Below, one piece after another: positions 46,701-58,893 of a DNA stretch of 64,000 nucleotides. The notes under the pieces are model-generated. The model did no database searches and was not told the DNA's origin. It saw only the letters and a list, made by a program, of their open reading frames with translations. The DNA is taken from assembly GCF_032854445.1 (NCBI RefSeq), contig NC_088302.1, positions 30,349,979 to 30,413,978 of the forward strand, read 5' to 3'. Both the position numbers and the translations under genes were made by a program. The DNA comes from Liolophura sinensis. Lineage: Eukaryota > Mollusca > Polyplacophora > Chitonida > Chitonidae. Position 1 is the stretch's first letter; every line of letters starts with the position of its first letter.

Positions 46701-47396
46701 GTTTTCAGCACAACATTGAAGAGAGACAGCACTATAATTATGTGGGTTATGAGATGTGCCAGTTACAAGCAGACATTACAAGAATACTTGAATTGTTTAC
46801 TTTTCATTTCTTAATCGACTAATTTCTTAATTAACTATAGTTTTCCTTAGGTCCCAGTGATCAATCTGGAAAGTAGATAGCTTGCAGTCGTCATGTCAGC
46901 AGTGGTAGCTTTGTAGGGAAAAGATCAGGCATGGAGGTACTAAGCTAGTCTGATAAGGTGTAAGTTCAATTCCGAAAATTTCTGACAGTTGACAGATAAT
47001 ATGCATAAAATAGCAGGGTAATGAAATCAAAGAGACAAAAATTATGTACTGGTAATTTAACTTAAAAAAAAATCATTTTGCATAACTTTATTTCCCCTAT
47101 AAAGTATAACCTTTGTTTTAGAGTTCCTTTTGATGTATCCTTTTTTATTAATGTGTAGGCCTATATACAGTATACCAAAAAAACTAGGCTAACTCAAATT
47201 GTACACAGAAAGTACCCTCATAATTCCAAAGCTCTGGGTATGGTTGCCCTGCCACACCTCCCATGGGCTTAGGGTCATCAAAGAAGGGGGCGTCGACAGT
47301 CATGATCAATCCAGAAGGGCTTCCCTCCAGCTTTATGACAACAGGGTCATGATCTATGCTACCACCATCCCAGAGTGTCTGTATCTTAAACTCCAT
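43780..47396 (-). CDS. C4orf33: UPF0462 protein, C4orf33 homologue, complete, five coding exons
   Basis: Minus-strand exons 47396-47216, 46531-46474, 45710-45659, 45171-44981 and 43870-43780, all GT-AG and in phase: 190 residues (human about 199). Recognised by MEFKIQTLWDGG, VDAPFFDDP, PYPELWNYE joined across the intron to VVEAFFLND, then EYLEMEF, SPHGQHLLLLLDG, WQGRAVIPAGYFP and YSIHG.GDKRTYESLYPTP. At 44981 the frame would stop soon after EPD. The bases there are a strong donor (TT|GTGAGT), and the last exon restores FHRLEYFQPINLKALLP, matching the family C-terminus. The function of the family is unknown; the fold resembles carbohydrate-binding-like beta proteins, which is only my impression. 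The ATG lies eight bases after an acceptor, so an untranslated first exon must exist upstream. AATAAA overlaps the stop codon. Start fits the family. Confidence 0.92.
44045..44315 (+). repeat. SINE family A, full copy, plus orientation
   Basis: Head CTTAGCTCGCTAGCCCAGCG, then GTGGGTTCAAGTCC (B box), TTCATGCTGGCTTCCTCTCC, GTGGGTTTCCCCCAGGCTC, ATATAAGTGAAATATTCTTG, TAAAACACCAATCAAAT and an (AAAT)n tail. It lies in the last intron of the UPF0462 gene. Confidence 0.88.
45880..45970 (+). repeat. SINE family B fragment
   Basis: GTTTGGTGTCTAGAGTG...TTTCACTGAGGCAGCACTA resembles the post-body part of family B. Short and diverged. Confidence 0.4.
46078..46386 (+). repeat. Recent 155-bp tandem duplication within a family D repeat
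   Basis: Two copies, about 46078-46232 and 46233-46386, are almost identical (TTTTTGACTTTCTCTGCCTC, TTTGGAGGAAATTTAGGG, CACCTTGCTGCTAAGGTAAA, GTGTCTAATACTGAGCTAC in each). The sequence just to the left (GATCTTAGAAAGGTGCTGTGAG) links it to the fold-back family at 23935-24210. It lies in intron 2 of the UPF0462 gene. Confidence 0.85.
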
Positions 47397-47514
47397 ATCC
47401 AAACTGAAACACAGAAATCATCAGCGAGGGGTGAGTGAGATGTAGTTCTGCGGTAAGGAAAATGGTTCATGACCACGAGGATCAAAAGGTGTCAGTTCAT
47501 TCTCAGCTCTCATT

Positions 47515-47675
47515 TATTTATTCATTTATTTATTTATTTGATTGTTGCTTTACTCCGTACTTAAAAATATTTCACTTATTCGACGACGGCCAGCATTATG
47601 GTGGGAGGAAACTGGGTAGAGGCACCTCCAGGATCATTGTGCTACGCTGTCATGCTAACCCACTCTGCCAGTCCT
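47515..47675 (-). repeat. SINE family A with internal deletion
   Basis: (TTAT)n tail, TTGCTTTACTCCGTACTTAA, CGACGACGGCCAGCATTATG, GGTGGGAGGAAACTGGGTAG, then a jump straight to the head end TGCTACGCTGTCATGCTAACC. Confidence 0.75.
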
Positions 47676-47854
47676 GGATTTAATCATGGAATCTCCCACT
47701 CTCAATGCCTTGGTGACGATGAATGCTTGACAGTGTTCCTGTAGGGTCATTTGCAGTCTTATGTTTATTGAAGGCCACATGTCTGTACATCACACATTGG
47801 ATTGTTCTTCGCAAACTTGCCACAGGTCAGTTGTTTACTCCGGACACTACTGTT

Positions 47855-47930
47855 TTCTCCACACATAAAACTGACCGCCACTCTAAAAATGAAAAATTCT
47901 TGAGTACGGCACCAACCAACAATCAAGAGT
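47855..47930 (+). repeat. SINE family A, 3' end
   Basis: AACTGACCGCCACTCTAAAAATGAAAAATTCTTGAGTACGGCACC-like end followed by CAATCAAG. Short copy. Confidence 0.6.
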
Positions 47931-48574
47931 GAAGGTTTCAACCCTGAAAAGAGCCTTGGAGGCAGAGAGGTGTTGCCACATATGGGGACTCCCACTTTTC
48001 TTCCACCACTTAGCTTGTGTGATGACAGCCTCAGGACTCAAAATCAATAACTGGGTGAACCCAGCTGTAGAACTTGTAGGCCAATGAAGAGGTTATGATA
48101 CCTCATCAAATCGTTAGAATATATAGTACAGCCAGATCCTAGCTGAATATCCTATGCTCTTCGTGGCTGGACCATACACCCACGTTCTGGTCATCCTACA
48201 CAGACTCTGAGCCCTTCAGTGCAACCATTTTGACAAGATTTTGCAGACTCATGGATTTTAATACCGCTTTTTTCACATTTGATTACCACTGAAAAACACC
48301 GACGTGGCTATAGAACTTCAAAGCATTATTATATGCACAAATCTGTTTATATGTTAAGCGCATGGCTGTTGTAATAAAAGGCACAACCACATATGTACAT
48401 GTACATCATACACTCATGACAGCACAATGATGATACAGACCATGACATGCTCATCCTGATTGCAGCCTACGCCCATAACATACAGATGATCGAACACAAT
48501 CCGACCATCGTTGCCCCACCATACGCAGACCATGTAGCCACATTGGGCATTGGATATTCGCCTAAGATCTGTAC

Positions 48575-48785
48575 TGTGATTATTTTATTTGTATCTTGTG
48601 CCATACTCAAGAATATCTGACTTGCTAAGTATGTGGTTATTACAAGGTTTACATGTCTGGCAGAATGTAGGAAGCCAGAAAATGACCAGTTCCTCAAGTA
48701 CAGCCATAGCAGAATCATCAGTTACTGGGTTTGAACTCATGATCTCACTGGTCAAGGGCTTAGACAGCACTGCGGCTGAGGGCTA
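48575..48785 (-). repeat. SINE family A, strongly diverged
   Basis: CCATACTCAAGAATATCTGACTT at the tail side and GGTTTGAACTCATGATCTCA at the head side keep family spacing; the middle is hardly recognisable. Confidence 0.55.
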
Positions 48786-49299
48786 GCAGCATTCAAAAAT
48801 TAAGAATTGTCTGAAAACCGATATTATTTACAAATGGCTAGCCTCTGATTCGGTGCAGAGCATAAACTGCATCTGTTATCTGTTGTTTCTACTGATTTGT
48901 AGTCCAGGCTAATGAATAATGTAATAAAATTTGACATCATATAACGCTGAGAGAATTCAAATATACAGTAATAATTTGTTTTAAAACTGCAGTGGTCAGA
49001 TAACATAAGATTAAGGTAGCTAGGCCCACTGACTTTAAGTATACTTGTAGGCCTACGTGCCTTATAGCATTTCCATGTCGGCCAAAGTGCATTTTGTAAA
49101 TACAGATGTAAAAAATGAGACAAAAATAGAGAATCGCCTGCAGTTTTCTACGTTCCATTTAAACAATTAGAGGATCAATTGTGATTTGAACTGCCACTGC
49201 TAAATCTTGACCTGATTTTCGCCAGCAGCAGACTGATATTTCAAGCCATGGCGTACAGGCTTGCTCTTGCTTTACTTACACTATATACACACACACACG

Positions 49300-49500
49300 T
49301 ATATACAAACATGTACACGAGGCCGCCAGCTATTTTGGCATTTCCGCCCTGCCACATGACTCGCTGACCTTTGAACTTTACGTTTTCCGACCAATGACCA
49401 TAAGCTGACAGCAGGCAGCACGCGGCAAGTGAGAAGTCTCAGCCAACGAACCCTGACTACATGGTTTCCTTGTTTACGCAGTGAGTCTGCCTGTTTCTGA
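49300..49500 (-). promoter_or_regulatory. Candidate promoter and untranslated first exon of the UPF0462 gene
   Basis: The coding start needs an upstream non-coding exon. This stretch is more GC-rich than its surroundings, has a GCCGCC...TTTTGGCATTTCCGCC segment and an inverted CCAAT (ATTGG on the minus strand, 49391-49397). No donor was assigned. It could instead serve a plus-strand transcript. Confidence 0.25.
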
Positions 49501-50034
49501 AAGTGTCCTTTCGTGGCACATATGTTGTTCAACACCATATTTCAGTTTTGTGTGATCTGAATTTATTAATCAGTCATGACACGAGCTTCTATCGTTTTAT
49601 GAGGCACTCTACATGTACTGTGATCTGTTGTTGTTGTTGCAATCACCACACAAAATTGCGCATGGCATGGTTACGGACATTAAATTAAGTAAATTTTGTG
49701 TACATACATTTGTAGGGTTGACAGATAAAACAAAAGTCGTGGCTAGTCACATTCAGTTGACACAATTAAACCGCCTCGTCAACACTTACTCGTAAAAGTT
49801 AAAAACACGTGAAACAATCGGGCAAGGCTATAGTAACAGAGTAAGATATACACAGAAGTCTTTTGCTGTATACATTACCAGAGCTAGGCCTGTTCAATCA
49901 GTGCGAGGGCCAGTGGATAGAACTGTTATTTAACATAGTTCACCGTCACTTCACGTCATCTTCTTTCTGACAAGATATGCTGAAATGATTGATTGTGCAT
50001 GCAGCTCCTGTCTATTCGAGACCGCGGACCCAGG

Positions 50035-50235
50035 GTCCGTTCCATTCACACCCCAGTGGCCACTGAAGGAGGTAGTGGCCACAGATGTGTAGTTCCGCCA
50101 CTGCCTTCACCGAGTCCTGACATCAGTGGCATGTGTTGTAGCGTCTTAACACATGAGAGTTGACACGACTTCGGGACATCACAGTGTGTCCTCTGGTGGC
50201 CACTGAATTAGATTGATGAATGCACGCACTCCCGA
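50035..50235. mobile_element. Inverted-end element G, copy 2
   Basis: Left ATTCACACCCCAGTGGCCAC followed by TGAAGGAGGTAGTGGCCAC; right, in reverse complement, ATTCAGTGGCCACCAGAGGA. Interior blocks GCCACTGCC, CACGACTTC.GGACATC and GTGTCCTC are shared in order with 38815-39135, without the 19-bp expansion. Confidence 0.65.
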
Positions 50236-51684
50236 GCATTTGTAATTTTACTTGTGCCAACATGCTTACTCGCTCACACTTGGCTTTGAAAAGTCCAAAA
50301 CCAGGTTGTGTTGGCGTTCACAGTTTATAGATGCTGTGCACATATTGTTCTGTTGTCTTACGTACTGTAATGTTTTGGCTATTATCAGCGATACTTATCT
50401 GAGTATCGTCCAATGTTAATTTCCCTGTACCTTTCCATGTTATCTTTCACCTCGTCATGCACTGGCCGCTGCCTTGTACGAGTGAAGTGCCCAGATATCC
50501 TTGGTCTCGAAAAGTCTGAGAGTTATTTGAACATCGTTAGAGTGAGCTCCAACGACCTGATGCAGTTAACTGCCCTTGTCAAATATGTCAAGGCTGTCAG
50601 TACAGAAGGTTACTTTGAGGTTTGAGCATCATCAAGCTCACGTGGCCAATTTTTCTTGCCCTTGCATTAAATCGAAGGTGGAAAAGATACGGACAGTAAG
50701 TGTCCACAAACATCAGAGCGTGGAGATGTATTTCATCAGTTTTGCTCTTACATTGGTTTGGGGCCATCCACGGCTGCACAAAATTTTGCCAAACCTTACA
50801 TCAGAGCAATCTTGGACAACTTGCATATAGCTGCATTTATGACAGTCTGTTTTTTTTTTGTGTTAATCATTGTTTTGGGTTTGTAATCACATGCAAAAAG
50901 GAAAAAGTAAAGGCAGATTCACAACAGCTGTGATGTCCTATAAAAGGAGAAGTCTGTGACCCCATATCAGGGGAATGACTCAAGTTAAAACTGAAGATAG
51001 GATGGAAAAAATGTATCTAAGGCCGTGTTGCCAAATGGAATAGAGATAAAATCACACCTTTATAACACTCCTTCATCTCTTTGGTAATCCCATATTCCGT
51101 CTATCATTAAAACTGAATAGTCTATTCAAATCTTTTCACGCTGCTTCTTTTCAATGCAGATGAGATATTGCGGCTGTCTACATAGTTAAAACTGAAAGGC
51201 AACTTTAAGGGCTAAATGTTCATCTTGATTATCACCCTTTTTGGCCACATTTAACCAAATTAAATTGGTCAAGATGTCAAACATTGAGGCGGGTAAAGCA
51301 GCTGAATATTAGTTGAAAATAGTCTGTCATTTAATAGAAGTAGCTATGAACACAGATGGCAAGCTATGTTGATATAAGTTATCTCCCTTTATTCATTTTG
51401 CAACGCTAAAGAAAACCTTTCTTAGATGCCTGTTATTGCTTGCCAGTATTATAAGTGTCAAAGCAAATGGATGGTGCCATATGAATTTTAATAGTGTTGT
51501 TGAGGTGACGAAAACTAAAATATATCAAAATATGTAAACAAAGAAATGGAAAATCAAATGAAAATATTATTTGGTATTGGAGATGTAATGATCTTATTGT
51601 CATCAAATACATGAGAGGAAATATGATGGATAGGGTCAACAGAGACTGCTTGGAATATAGAAATATGAGATGGATGAGGAAAGC

Positions 51685-51850
51685 ACAAGTCCAGCTCATG
51701 CTGGCTTATCCTGTGATCATTTGTGGTAACTTACGATGGTTGTGGGTGTCCCCTGGGCTCAGTCCAGTTTCCTCACACCATAATGCTTATAAGGGAAATG
51801 ATCCTTAGTATGGCATAAAACACAAATCAAATAAGTAAATAAATTTTGGA
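51685..51850 (+). repeat. SINE family A, 5'-shortened
   Basis: CAAGTCCAGCTCATGCTGGC, GGTTGTGGGTGTCCCCTGGG, CACACCATAATGC, then ATAAAACACAAATCAAAT and an A-rich tail. Confidence 0.8.
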
Positions 51851-52424
51851 GCACAGGTTATTTTTCGCATGCTACATTGAACGTTTATATTCATGTATCC
51901 AAGCCATTGCTAAATATGCTTTATCCAATAATGTAACTTTAAATATTGTATTATGCATAAGTTTTGCATTGGAGACTTAACTCTTACGTGATTAGGTCCC
52001 TTGGGCAGTGGCTTAGACGCCTGGCAAAACCTTTTAAAATGGCTCAGCAACAGAGTTTTGTCCAGTCCTTGGCCGAGGTCTAGATTTAGCAAGACTGAAC
52101 TAACAGTGTCTCATTTATGCTTTTTCTCCGTGTATTTTCCCTACATGAGCTGTGCTAATTCTATCCGAACTCTTATGAACACACCCCCCTTTCTAACATG
52201 CCTGATCATATGTTATGCATTACTTTACATCAGATGTACATGTAATAGATTCTCCCAAATCTCTATCCAATGTCCATTGTTTTGTAAAAGGTTTATCATT
52301 TCACCCTTTGAACTAGTACATGCGTGTGATTATAACAGCCTTGACCTTGACTGGGAGTGTGATGTGCACACTCACAAGATATGACCTACAAATGAAGTTG
52401 CACACTTTGCCTCATTGCAAGAGT

Positions 52425-52620
52425 TCTGTTGACCTTGGAATTGTGTTTTAAAGGTTGTTTGTCATGTAGGATGATCTTCTAGAAACCTGTAAGTTTCAGC
52501 ACCAAAAGTAATAGCTGATTTCTTGGCTTCCCTCTTACAGTTTTGAATACAAATTTACACAAAAAAGGCACCATTACTTTGCAGTTTTCAGTCATGATAT
52601 TCGAAGGGTCATTTCAACCA
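52425..52620. repeat. Family D fold-back repeat, diverged
   Basis: GTTCTGTTGACCTTGGAA, TAGGATGATCTTCTAGAAAC and TTCAGCACCAAAAGTAA match the order of blocks at 23935-24210 and 46020-46100. Confidence 0.45.
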
Positions 52621-52799
52621 ATACAGAGCCTGATGTCTTGGTACATTTTGTCAGTTACCTTCTTTCAATGAAGGCTTCGTTGATTTATTTATATTTTTTG
52701 ATGGTAACACACAATAGATGGATATGAAATATGAAGAGTTAAAAACTGGGGCTTCAAGTCACTTTTAACCATAGCAATGAGAGAAATGCTAAGAGTAAA

Positions 52800-53030
52800 C
52801 AGTGACCAGTGTTCAGTTACGAGTCATGATAAGTGAGTTACACGACTGTTTGACCTGTATCACTGTAATGGGCAGGACAGCTTACTTGCGCTTGGTAAGT
52901 CGTCTCAGTGAAGCAGCACTAGATAAAAGAGCAGCGAAAGTCTGTCGTGTAACAAGGAGGCATATTACACGCAATACTGCGTCATCATATGACTGAAAAG
53001 TATGACATTAAACCTCAAGCACTCACTCAC
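52800..53030 (+). repeat. SINE family B, 3' part
   Basis: CAGCACTAGATAAAAGAGCAGCG, GTCGTGTAACAAGGAGGCAT, ATATGACTGAAAAGTATGAC and a TTAAACCTCAAGCACTCACTCAC tail, matching 57600-57770. Confidence 0.75.
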
Positions 53031-55682
53031 TACCTTTCTTAGTGTAGTAGGTAATTAAAAATTTCATATTTGTTGACATTCACATACATGACATGTACAC
53101 AGTCTGTCTCAAACACAAGGTTCCAGGAACTGTATTTTGACACTTGTACATGTTTATACGGTCCTGATTGTAAACTCAGACTGATGTACGTCATTTGTTT
53201 AGAAATACATTCATAAAGTTGGACCATTTGGCACTGAATGACTTCATTAACTATTTTGAGTTAATGGAACATTGTGTGAATTATAAGTGACAAATTTTAG
53301 TGTAATTGTTTGTGTTAAATTCAGACATTCTTAAATCTTTAATACCAAAATATCAGTGTTTGCCAAGTACAATAGCTCTGGGAATTAAATCTGTGCAGAT
53401 TTATGTCAAATGTAGGCGTATCATTTGCAATAATTTACATTTATAGTTTAACGTTCAGTTTGGAGGAACATAATACAGAGGACTTTTTTCTGTCTGTCAT
53501 TCGCCCTGGATATAAAGCTTTATATCAGGGTAGAGACCCTGAGAGGACTTATTAGACCCTGTAACCCAATAGCTCCACTGTGTTGATGCACTCTGTATAT
53601 TAGACTTGAACTTACCAGCTTGGTACACTTTGTGGCTGAGGCACCCTGTTTATTTTTGCAAGCAAACATGTAAATATACATGCAAAGAATTGATTTTTTT
53701 TGGTGCCATATATTTCCTAGTAGATGAATGCTTATGTTCTTTAACAGAGGAGTGGAGCTGTAGGCAGAACGTGGTTTGGCACAAAGTTGTAAAGCTGCCA
53801 TTTCTCAAGCCTCTGTTCTTTATTCTCTGCCCGGATGTAAGACATTTCCTTCATTATGCTCTGGCCTATAAAGTCACGTTACATTTTTTGATGCAAACAT
53901 TATATTAAACATAAACAATAAATGATCGCTGAAACATTTCCTAGTAAGCAATATAATTTACACGCTTATAACATAACTGTGGGTAAAAAGCAGCAAAAGG
54001 AGGCTGTTATTGATTTGTGTGCTGGCCTGTTTGTGTTGATAAATGTGTCAATATGAAAAAACGATGAGCAGTCAGCAGATTTCATTATCGGACATGTGAT
54101 TATCTGTGGCAAGAAAATAATTCTGATCGCTCTTCTTTCAGACTTGAGGTTTCACAGATGTGCGCATAATGAGACATGTTAGGATTTATGTGCATTTTAT
54201 TTAAGCTATTACACAACAATTTAGGAAACTCCCTGCGTCCAGAGCAAAACTGCTGGGGACAGCCATGATCTGTTTATGGTAATGGTATGATATTATACTA
54301 CTGTACAGTCAGAAAGGGGTCTTGGTCCGAGCCTAGATGAGGGATACAGAGTTACCCTTTGCAGTTCCACGTATCAACAGGTTAGATGAAATGTGCTTTG
54401 GGCGTTTTTCTTGTTTTTATTTGATCACACTGTCGCTGGCATGTTCGGCTACCTTAACAAACACATGTGAAGACAAACCGGGGCTGTTTGCGGCTGAGTG
54501 AGTTAGCCCTGTGTGTGCGGGTCACTTCTTCGATTGGCAGCGTTACGAGGAAGGGGACGGGGCAGGTTGGCACGCGTCCAGCCTTGTTTTCTTCAGATTT
54601 ACTGTCTGCGACTGCAAAACTCTGCAAGAACTGTCTGTTGACTTCTTTTTCTTCCTTACTTCTGAACAGGTCACCTTTGGGCAGAATTTGTCCTGGAGTT
54701 GTTTCTTTAAGTCGGAGTCATTTTTATAATAGCCAAAAAGTCAAATGTACTTGAGTACACATAAAACACAATTCAGTGACAAGAAGAAGAACTGTGCTAC
54801 ATACATGTACATTTGACATGTTTAAGTGTGATAATCATGGATTATCTTCTAGTACAGGATTTTGAGTATCCAGCAAGGATACTATAAAATCACTTCAAAT
54901 GATGCAGTGAATTGTTTCGGAAACTTTACCAGTTCTCCGAGGTAGACCAGTGGTGTACTAATCTGGATGGTAAGTACTTGTACATTGCCAAACATATTTG
55001 AATATACATGATATATTTACATGTAGAATATCTAGAAACTTGAAAGCCCTGATCCAAACCCATGCATATGTAATGAAATTTTTATAAAATACAACTCAAG
55101 TTGCTGTTTTCTGACATGTCCGAGAGTTGTTATTTCAGTCTTATGAAGGACAGCATGAAAACTAAAGATCTTTATTGGTAAACTGTCATATATTTGTTCA
55201 GTTTTCTTGTTAGTTTTAATACAGCTTGATTAGTTTGGATGATCAAGAGAAGAGTTTAGAAGCCCAAAAAATTTCCGAAACTGAAATGGCTGTAGATATG
55301 ACCCTGATGTAGTACATATGTATATGTAATCTACCAGTCATTCTGATATCCCCACATGTGTACAGTGTGTGTACAGTGTGTGTACAGTGTATGCATGTAC
55401 ACATGTGCGTGTGATGTTATTCGTATGTGTACATTTACATGTACCTTGCTTTTCATTTTGATACCTTCATTGTGATGATATTTGCATTTTTCCAGGGCTC
55501 TGACTAGTTTCCTTCTGTCCAAAATGCAGGCCATCGTTGTGTAAGAGCCTTGTAAATTGTTACTGAAATGTGAACTGTATGTTGATGTACTGCATGCCGT
55601 AAAAATCTCAAAACAGGGCTGGTAAGTACATGTACATGTGGTTCTAACATGGTGAACTTTAATTTTAGTACCCATGTTGGCA

Positions 55683-55895
55683 TATTTATTTTATTTAATT
55701 GCTACTTTACACCTTACTCAAGAATATTTGACTTATACGACGGCAGACAGCATTATGGTGGATGGAAACCGGGCAGAACCTGGGGAAAAACCCTTTGACC
55801 ATCCTTAGGCAGACCTTCCTACGTACAGCCGGAAAGGAAGCCAGCATGAACTGGACTTGAACACACTCCGACCGCATTGGTGGCCATGTTGCCTT
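55683..55895 (-). repeat. SINE family A, near full length
   Basis: ACCTTACTCAAGAATATTTG, CTTATACGACGGCAGACAGC, GGATGGAAACCGGGCAGAAC, AGGAAGCCAGCATGAACTGG and CCGACCGCATTGGTGGCC; the extreme head is lost. Confidence 0.82.
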
Positions 55896-56934
55896 ATTGG
55901 ATAGATATGATCTTATGATGAGGAAATGTTTCCGCAGGGCTATGGTTGTATTTTGAGCTGACAGCTGTAGTACCACACTTATCAATGTGCATACATAAAT
56001 GTGTATAAATGAGGAGTGTTAAGATTTGAGATTAGATCCATGTTGTTGACCGTTATTGTCCAGTTTTAAAAGTCTTGTGTTCTCTGCTTGGCTTGCAATG
56101 AGTTCTCTCTACATGTACTTTGTCAGAATGAAACACCTTCTGCTTGTGCTGTAGTGGAGTTCTTATCTGTTATTAGAACAGAACACCTACCATGCCTACG
56201 TGCATACATTGACTAGACTTTGAAATCAAGCTTTCTCATTTACATTTTTACATTATTTCTCATATAATTATCTGGTGTTAATTTCATCAGGATATGGTGT
56301 TTTAAGGACAGCAACCAAGGAAGGCTAAAGCCCTTGCTTCCAGGACGTAGTTTCAAGTTTGCAATTTTTGAAAATGGCTTAATGATATTATTACAATGTG
56401 ATCTGTAAGTTCCTTTCCTGTTGAAGTGATGAATTTGATTTTGTTCCTGTTGTTTATATGATTTTGACACTAATTGACTTATAGGATATTGACAGTATAA
56501 TCAGTCTTGTCTATATTGACATAAATATTATTGAATTGATTGGTTGAGAATGTAATTTTGGTATTTGCCCACATCGATGATGAAGAGAGGATGATCAGAG
56601 TTGTTTTCGTGTCAAATTATAACCAGACTTGCTTCTGTGCACCAAGAGTCCAGGAATGATTACATTATTCATATCAGATGTAGAACTGTTCATCTGCGTA
56701 TTTATGTATAACCTGCGCAGGGAAAACAGCCTAAATGTCTAGGTGGTGCATTCAGTATGACACATAAATGTATATCAAGCAGTGACAGTGGGGAGAGTGC
56801 CAAATCAATCTAGATCTGCTATCTTGCACCGACTAAGCCTGTTTCCTATACACACGCTGCTGACTGACTTTGGTATTTATCACCTCTCAACACCATACTA
56901 TAGTATAGTATATACAATAGTAACAATTTGGTCA

Positions 56935-57385
56935 GCCAAAATGATAGCTCTGGATGTTCTTGCTAGTCTAGCTGAACATGCACATTTTGCATCTCCACAA
57001 AGTATAGACAGTGTTATATTAATAGTTCAGTTGAAAAGATGGCTCTGGATGTTTTTGCAAGTCTAGCAGAACAAGCACATTTTGCATCTCCACAAATTAT
57101 AGACAATACATTAATAGTTCAGTTGAAAAGATGGCTCTGGATGTTTTTGCAAGTCCAGCTTAACATGCGGATCTTTGTGTCACCACACAGCATCAACAAG
57201 AGTACATATGTTAATTGCTCAGTATTAAAAAAGATGGTCTGTGGATGTTCTTGCAAGTCCAGCTGAACATTTGCATACATCATTGACAACAGAACCATAT
57301 TTTAGTTGCTCAACCTGGATATTATTGCAAGTCTAGAAGTCTAGAAGAACATGTGCATCTTTGCGTCACCATATGGTATACTTCA
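56935..57385 (+). repeat. Tandem array, about five units of 80-110 bp
   Basis: Units repeat TGGCTCTGGATGTTTTTGCA, GTCTAGC.GAACA, TTTGCATCTCCACA and ATAGTTCAGTTGAAAAGATG. The first two are close; later ones decay. Open frames through it (ALDVFASLAEQAHFASPQ-like) follow the repeat and carry no known domain. Confidence 0.8.
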
Positions 57386-57424
57386 CTGTCATAGTGTGTT
57401 ACATGTACTTCAGTGGCCAGAAAG

Positions 57425-57765
57425 ACCACCCCCGATGGCTCAGTTGGTAGAGCGTCCATGTTGGGGGCGGTAGATCAAGGTCAATCCTGGGTTGGGTCAC
57501 ACTTAAGACCTTAACAGAGGAAGTTGTAGCTTCCTTGCTTGTCGTTCAGCATTAAGGGGATAGGGCAACAACTGGTTGACCAGTATCAGTTTAAAGACTC
57601 GGATGGTGTGGCTTACTTGCCCTCAGTAAATCGTCTCAGCACTAGATAAAATAGCGGTGGAAATCCGTCCTGCAACAAGGAGGCATGTACTCTAAGGCTC
57701 CTCCGTTGTCATATCACTGAACAGTTGCTAAGTATGAGTGAAGTGAGTGAGTGAGTGCTTAGGGT
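57425..57765 (+). repeat. SINE family B, best-preserved copy
   Basis: Head CCCCCGATGGCTCAGTTGGT with AGAGCG has a good A box. Then GTCGTTCAGCATTAAGGGGAT, GACCAGTATCAGTTTA, TCAGTAAATCGTCTCAGC, TCCTGCAACAAGGAGGCATG, and an AGTATGAGTGAAG(TGAG)n end. The head is tRNA-like, but the element continues into the SINE body, so it is not called a tRNA gene. Confidence 0.8.
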
Positions 57766-58165
57766 TTCACATGATACTTACAAATTACTTCTTTCAGAGT
57801 CATATAGGAGCTGGGGTTGTATAGGTGAACAGACATGTTTCTTATGGATAAGAAGTTTTTTATGGATAACATGCTGATCTCAATTCACTATTTTTCACAC
57901 CTTTCAGGTAATACTTATTCTTAACATTTATCACTCTAGAAAGGTATATATATATACATAAGTTATGTTGTATGTCACATGGTTTGAGAACGGTATTAGA
58001 AGCTGTTTGAGAACGATATCAGAAGCTACACCAAAACGTTACCAGCTAATAAACACATCCATAAGAAACATGTCTGTTCACCTATACAACTCCAGCTCCT
58101 ATATGACTCTGAAAGAAGTAATTTGTAAGTATCATGTGAAACCCTAAGCACTCACTCACTCACTC
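57743..58165. repeat. Large inverted duplication, arms about 105 bp
   Basis: Left arm 57743-57848 and right arm 58058-58165 are reverse complements with a single mismatch noted (GGGG against GGAG in the middle). The loop is about 209 bp and contains a short direct repeat (TTTGAGAACG.TAT.AGAAGCT twice). Both arms end outward in the (CACT)n/(AGTG)n tail of SINE B. Confidence 0.9.
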
Positions 58166-58846
58166 ACTCACTCACTCAGTAGTCAGAGCGAAGGCCCTGG
58201 ATGCTCTCATTGGGACAACTACACAAATATACATGTACATAAATTTACAGTTCACTGATGTGACAATACATTTACATGCATCTCCAGTGGGAGCAGCTTT
58301 GTAGTGATTATACTACATTCTCTACATTGTAGGCATGTACTTATTTGCATCTTGATTGTGGATATCTAAGTTCAAATCCTGTTGTGATGGAGTCAGTTTT
58401 ACATGCTGTATACAAAACAAAGTTGTTCATGTCCATGCAAATGATGGGGGACAAACAAAAGCCCCAGTGGACAAAAATCCGCGGACAAAACCTCTGGCAG
58501 ACAAAACCTTCCATGAACATAAGCCCCTCGAGTAGTATTAAGTGTACCTGTATGTGGTAAATGGCATGAGTTGTTTGCTTGTTGGGGAAAACTTGAAACA
58601 TCTTCCCTGAAGATTTTCAGATTTCAATATTTGTTTGCAATCAATAGAACCCCTTCTTACCCTTTCCGTCTCCATGTATTCTAACCATTTTTCTGACGAC
58701 ATTGGAAAGAGCCATATATCTCTCATTGGTATACAGAATACTCAACCTACATTCTAGGCTTATCTGAAAACTAAAGAAGTCTACAAGTAAGGTAAACAAT
58801 TGCAGTATAGCAGCTTGTGATAGACCTTTTTCCTGTAAGAACACAA

Positions 58847-58889
<43 letters not shown>
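58847..58889 (+). repeat. (TA)n microsatellite
   Basis: About 20 TA units. Confidence 0.95.

Positions 58890-58893
<4 letters not shown>

Noticed and set aside
50413-50625. 70-codon frame with plausible-looking peptide (CLVRVKCPDILGLEKSES)
   Set aside because: No family resemblance, no good splice sites in matching phase and no second exon found nearby.
57425-57500. Possible tRNA gene
   Set aside because: The head has tRNA-like A and B boxes but is followed directly by the SINE B body and cannot close a full cloverleaf with a proper acceptor stem by eye.
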